A DNA stretch of 36,057 nucleotides from Thermoanaerobaculia bacterium (GTDB lineage: Bacteria; Acidobacteriota; Thermoanaerobaculia; Multivoradales; JAHZIX01), in the NCBI GenBank assembly GCA_027069135.1, contig JALXFE010000583.1, forward strand, positions 1-36,057, given 5' to 3'. Shown piece by piece: positions 32,983-36,057 of this stretch. The number at the start of each line of letters is the position of its first letter. Positions within the stretch are counted from its first letter, which is position 1. Below the pieces are notes generated by a model. It did not search any database, was not told the DNA's origin, and saw only the letters and a list, made by a program, of their open reading frames with translations. The translations under genes were made by a program, and so were the position numbers.

Positions 32983-33806
32983 AAGCAGGTCGCATCGCGG
33001 TCATCGGCGCCGGCAAGATGGGGGAGACTCTGATTCGTGCCATGGTGGCTACCGGGACGTTTGCCCAGGACCAGATCGTCGCCACCGTCCAGCGGCCCGA
33101 GCGCCGAGAGCAGTTGCGCCACGATCTCGGCGTGTCCGTCGCCCGGGACAACCGCCAGGCGGTTCAAGATTCCGAGCTCGTCTTGCTCTGTGTGAAGCCG
33201 CAGGGAGCGAACGCTGTGCTGACGGAGATCGGCGACGCGCTGGGGCCGCAGCATCTGCTCATCTCGATCCTCGCCGGAGTGCCCACGGCGAATCTGGAAT
33301 CGGTTCTGCCGGCATCGGTGCCGGTGGTACGGGCCATGCCCAACACGCCGAGCTTGGTGAAGGCCGGAATGACCGCCCTATGCGCCGGCCGTCACGCCTC
33401 CGAGGACCATATCGCCGCGGCTCAGAGGATCTTCGATGCGGTGGGGCGCACCGTCACCCTCGATGAAAAGCATTTCGACGCTGTCACCGGGCTTTCGGCC
33501 AGCGGACCGGCTTTTCTCTACATCGTGATCGAGGCCTTGGCGGAAGGCGGCGTCAAGGTGGGGCTTCCGAGGAGTGTGGCCACGGAGCTGGCGGCTCAAA
33601 CCTGCCTCGGAGCTGCCAAGATGGTCATCGAGACGGGACAGCATCCGGCGGTCCTCAAGGATGCGGTCACCACCCCCGCAGGCTGCACCGTCGACGGCAT
33701 CCTGAAGCTCGAAGAGGGAGGGCTTCGGGTCACCCTGATCAAGGCCATCGTAGAAGCCAGCGGACGGGCCCGTGGACTGCTGGAGGTCGCCGCGGAACCG
33801 CGTTGA
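32979..33806 (+). CDS. proC: Pyrroline-5-carboxylate reductase
   Basis: A 275-residue NAD(P)H-dependent reductase making L-proline from pyrroline-5-carboxylate in the cytoplasm. It starts at ATG 32979 in an ATGA overlap with the proline dehydrogenase stop, so translation is coupled. The Rossmann motif is IAVIGAGKMGETLIRAM. Family signatures are VVRAMPNTPSLVKAGMTAL, VTGLSASGPAFLYIVIEALA and the C-terminal VLKDAVTTPAGCTVDGI with LEEGGLRVTLIKAI. Length is typical. The frame is open further upstream inside the dehydrogenase gene, but that part has no ProC character. Pairing with the opposite-direction enzyme is notable. Confidence 0.95.
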   Translation: MKAGRIAVIGAGKMGETLIRAMVATGTFAQDQIVATVQRPERREQLRHDLGVSVARDNRQAVQDSELVLLCVKPQGANAVLTEIGDALGPQHLLISILAGVPTANLESVLPASVPVVRAMPNTPSLVKAGMTALCAGRHASEDHIAAAQRIFDAVGRTVTLDEKHFDAVTGLSASGPAFLYIVIEALAEGGVKVGLPRSVATELAAQTCLGAAKMVIETGQHPAVLKDAVTTPAGCTVDGILKLEEGGLRVTLIKAIVEASGRARGLLEVAAEPR

Positions 33807-33942
33807 CGGCCCCTCTGAGGCAGTGGTAACCTGCCCTTTACCGATAGGATCTCTAACGGGCTCTGCGTCCCATTCGTAAGCCCTGGAGTAGGGGGTTCTA
33901 ACCCTCAAACTCTAACAGCCCCTAGCCTCAAAGCCACGCAGA

Positions 33943-34923
33943 ATGATTGTGGAACCCAAAGACCCAGACGTCTCCACCGACAGCATCGATTTATCCGGCC
34001 TGGAGGAGAGCGGGCAAACGCAGACCTGCGACACCTTGGAAGGCGCTGAACGGCTTCTGCGGGTGGACCGAGAAGAGGCTGAGGCGAATATCATCGTCAT
34101 TGCCCATCCGGACGGAAAGCGTCTGGGTTCCCGGTTTCGGCTACGGCCCGGGGAGCAGATGACCTTCGGCCGTTCCATCGACGTGGACGTCAGCATGCCG
34201 GAAGTCCTCTCCCTGTCTCGGCGCCACGCTCGCCTGCGCCACCGGGGCCCCCGGGTCAGCCTGCGGGATCTCGGCAGCACCAACGGAACCTATGTCAACG
34301 GCAACCTGATCGTGGGCGATGCGCCGCTGGAAAGTGGCGATCGGTTCCAGGTTGCGAGCGTCCACTTCAAATTCCTTCACGAGATGGATGTGGAGCATGC
34401 CTACTACGAGGCGATCCACCACCTCGTCACCCGCGACGGCCTGACGGACATCTTCAACAAGCGGAAATATGATGAGGAGTTCGCTCGGGAGCTGGCCCGT
34501 GCCCAGCGCCACAAGCGCCCGCTGTCCTTGGTCCTCGTCGACATCGACAATTTCAAGGAAGTCAACGATACCTACGGCCACCTCTGCGGAGATTTTGTCC
34601 TCAAGGAATTCACCAACCGGGTGCAGGACAAGCTTCGACCGGAGCAGATCTTTGCCCGTTTGGGGGGAGATGAGTTCGTCATCCTGGCTCCCGAGACCCA
34701 GGCCGGCGGAGCTTCGATCCTAGCGGAGAAAATCAGCGCTGCCCTAGCGGAACCTCCCGTGCGCTACACCGATATCGACGTCCGGGTGACCTGCTCCTGT
34801 GGAGTCGCCGAGCTCGGTGGCGATCTGAATTCTCCGACGTTGTTATACGAAGCGGCAGACCGGGCCCTTTACGCCGCCAAGGCCGCGGGCCGCAACCGGG
34901 TCTCGGTACACTCGCCGAGCTGA
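33943..34923 (+). CDS. FHA-domain diguanylate cyclase (FHA-GGDEF)
   Basis: A 326-residue cytoplasmic protein that should make cyclic di-GMP from two GTP. An acidic N-terminus (1-45) precedes an FHA domain (about 48-145) with the phosphothreonine-binding words MTFGRS, SRRHARL and DLGSTNGTYVNG. A short linker helix leads to a GGDEF domain (about 165-320) with DGLTDIFNKRKYD, LVDIDNFKEVNDTYGH and the intact active site ARLGGDEFVIL. The usual inhibitory I-site RxxD five residues before the active-site motif reads RPEQ, so product inhibition is probably lost. FHA input suggests control by Ser/Thr phosphorylation, a known link in Acidobacteria-type and myxobacterial signalling. The ribosome binding site is weak. 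recN follows 11 bp downstream. Confidence 0.93.
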   Translation: MIVEPKDPDVSTDSIDLSGLEESGQTQTCDTLEGAERLLRVDREEAEANIIVIAHPDGKRLGSRFRLRPGEQMTFGRSIDVDVSMPEVLSLSRRHARLRHRGPRVSLRDLGSTNGTYVNGNLIVGDAPLESGDRFQVASVHFKFLHEMDVEHAYYEAIHHLVTRDGLTDIFNKRKYDEEFARELARAQRHKRPLSLVLVDIDNFKEVNDTYGHLCGDFVLKEFTNRVQDKLRPEQIFARLGGDEFVILAPETQAGGASILAEKISAALAEPPVRYTDIDVRVTCSCGVAELGGDLNSPTLLYEAADRALYAAKAAGRNRVSVHSPS

Positions 34924-34934
34924 CGGTAGACGCC

Positions 34935-36057
34935 GTGCTGCGGGAGCTTCACGTCAAGAATCTGGCGGTGCTGGCCGGGGCTTCCGTTCAGCTCGGGGAC
35001 GGCCTTAACACTCTCACCGGAGAAACCGGCGCGGGGAAGTCCATCGTCGTCGACTCCCTGGGCCTGCTGGCCGGGGGGCGGGCCAACAACGATCTGATTC
35101 GCACCGGGGCTGACCGTCTTACCGTTACCGGAATTTTCGAGCCGTCAGGGACGGCCTTTATGCCCCTGCTCGAGGAAGCCGGTTTGGAAGGGGACGAGGG
35201 GGAGCTCATCGTCCGCCGTGAAGTGAGCCGCGGTGGCCGCAATCGGGTTTTCATCAACGATCAGCCGACCACGTTGCGACTCCTTGCGGATCTGGCACCG
35301 TTTCTTCTACGGATCCACGGCCAGCGGGACGAGCTGAGCCTGCTCAGCGGGGATCTTCAACGGGCCTGGTTGGACCGTTCCGGGGGAAAGGGGAGCGGAC
35401 CGCTCCTCAAGCGCTGTGCTCAAGGCTACCGTCGGTACGCCGAGGCCGCCCAGCGGCTCAAGAACCTCGTCGGAAACGAGCGCCTGCGCTTCGAGCGGAT
35501 CGATTTGCTCCGCTTCCAGGTACGAGAGATCGAGGCCGCGAACCTGGAAGCGGGGGAGGATGAAACCCTTCGCCAGGAGCGCGACCAGCTGCGCCACGGG
35601 GAGGCCATCGAGGCGGCCCTGGGCGGCGCCGTCGATCATCTCCTCGAGGACGAGGGAGCCGCCGCAGAGCGGATGGCCCGAAGCATCGCGCTTCTTCGGG
35701 GCATCGCTTCCTGGGAGCCGGAGGTCGAGGAATGGTGCCGGGAACTCGAGGATGTCCGGATCCGGGCGGAAGAAGTCGCGAGCGCCCTACGCCAGCGGCT
35801 TGCAGGCCTGGACCCGAGCCCCGGTCGCCTCGACGCGGTGGAGACGCGGCTCGCTGCGATCGAACGTCTCATGGCCAAGTACGCTCCGTCGACCGGGGAA
35901 ATTCTGGAGCTCCAAGGGCGGTTGGCGGAGGAGCTCGCGGCCCTCGAGGGGGATAGTGAAAGTGCCGAAGAGCTGCGTCAGGAGGCCTCGAAGGCCCTGG
36001 CCGAATACCGTCTGGCGGCGAGCTCTCTGTCCGAAGCCCGCCAGCGGTGGGCCAAGG
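34935..36057 (+). CDS. recN: DNA repair ATPase RecN, 5' part (runs off the window)
   Basis: The first 374 codons of recN. RecN is an SMC-like ATPase acting in double-strand-break repair by recombination. The start is GTG 34935 (VLRELHVKNLAVLAGASVQL), 11 bp after the FHA-GGDEF stop, suggesting co-transcription. Walker A is LTGETGAGKSIVVDSLGLL, followed by the family words INDQPTTLRLL, LRIHGQRDELSLL and FQVREIEAANLEAGEDE. From about residue 150 the sequence becomes a long heptad-rich coiled-coil arm. The signature motif and Walker B lie beyond the end, so completeness cannot be judged. No frameshift is seen in the visible part. Confidence 0.95.
   Translation, partial: MLRELHVKNLAVLAGASVQLGDGLNTLTGETGAGKSIVVDSLGLLAGGRANNDLIRTGADRLTVTGIFEPSGTAFMPLLEEAGLEGDEGELIVRREVSRGGRNRVFINDQPTTLRLLADLAPFLLRIHGQRDELSLLSGDLQRAWLDRSGGKGSGPLLKRCAQGYRRYAEAAQRLKNLVGNERLRFERIDLLRFQVREIEAANLEAGEDETLRQERDQLRHGEAIEAALGGAVDHLLEDEGAAAERMARSIALLRGIASWEPEVEEWCRELEDVRIRAEEVASALRQRLAGLDPSPGRLDAVETRLAAIERLMAKYAPSTGEILELQGRLAEELAALEGDSESAEELRQEASKALAEYRLAASSLSEARQRWAK

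Noticed and set aside
1-36057. CRISPR array, prophage or complete insertion sequence
   Set aside because: No regularly spaced direct repeats, no phage structural genes and no transposase or integrase were found on either strand.

Overview
The window looks like a chromosomal segment of a high-GC, Gram-negative-type bacterium, most likely an Acidobacteriota (possibly a Thermoanaerobaculia-like lineage). This placement is inference from gene content: an 808-residue duplicated FtsX/MacB-type permease with no ATPase beside it (the 'ADOP' architecture typical of Acidobacteria), tandem secreted DUF3857/transglutaminase-like proteins, many signal-peptide proteins, and a secreted glycosidase with a C-terminal module that I recall as recurrent in that group. 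No rRNA, convincing tRNA, CRISPR array, integrase or complete insertion sequence was seen.

Layout. 1-4.4 kb: a TPR protein and a small ORF, then (minus strand) a two-gene signalling operon of a single-domain response regulator and a receiver-PAS-kinase-receiver hybrid whose phospho-acceptor histidine is a tyrosine. 4.7-8.5 kb: two tandem secreted DUF3857/transglutaminase-like paralogues, the first without its catalytic Cys and His, the second intact. 8.5-12.7 kb (minus): a tight operon of an MsbA-like ABC exporter, pdxJ (PLP synthesis) and a PLP-dependent group II decarboxylase. 12.7-17.6 kb: an NRAMP-like transporter with non-canonical metal motifs, the ADOP permease and an exported metallo-beta-lactamase-fold hydrolase. 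17.7-23 kb: a Crp/Fnr regulator with inverted repeats in its promoter region, an unknown secreted Pro-rich protein, a secreted glycosidase-like protein and an aldehyde dehydrogenase.

23.2-30 kb is the accessory part. It holds a 1,894-residue protein joining two alpha/beta-hydrolase (lipase-like) domains, a macro/M17-N-like region, a CHAT caspase-like protease with its His/Cys dyad, and a TPR/coiled-coil tail. Immediately downstream are a brnT-brnA toxin-antitoxin pair and about 500 bp of decayed sequence with a recognisable higA antitoxin fragment. This is the best candidate for a poorly described conflict or cell-suicide system.

30-36 kb: a GNAT acetyltransferase, a BoxB-like diiron oxygenase without its usual reductase partners, and a 167-bp MITE-like element with near-perfect 22-bp terminal inverted repeats inserted exactly at the boxB-like stop codon. 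Then come a proline dehydrogenase overlapping proC, an FHA-GGDEF diguanylate cyclase and the start of recN, which runs off the window.
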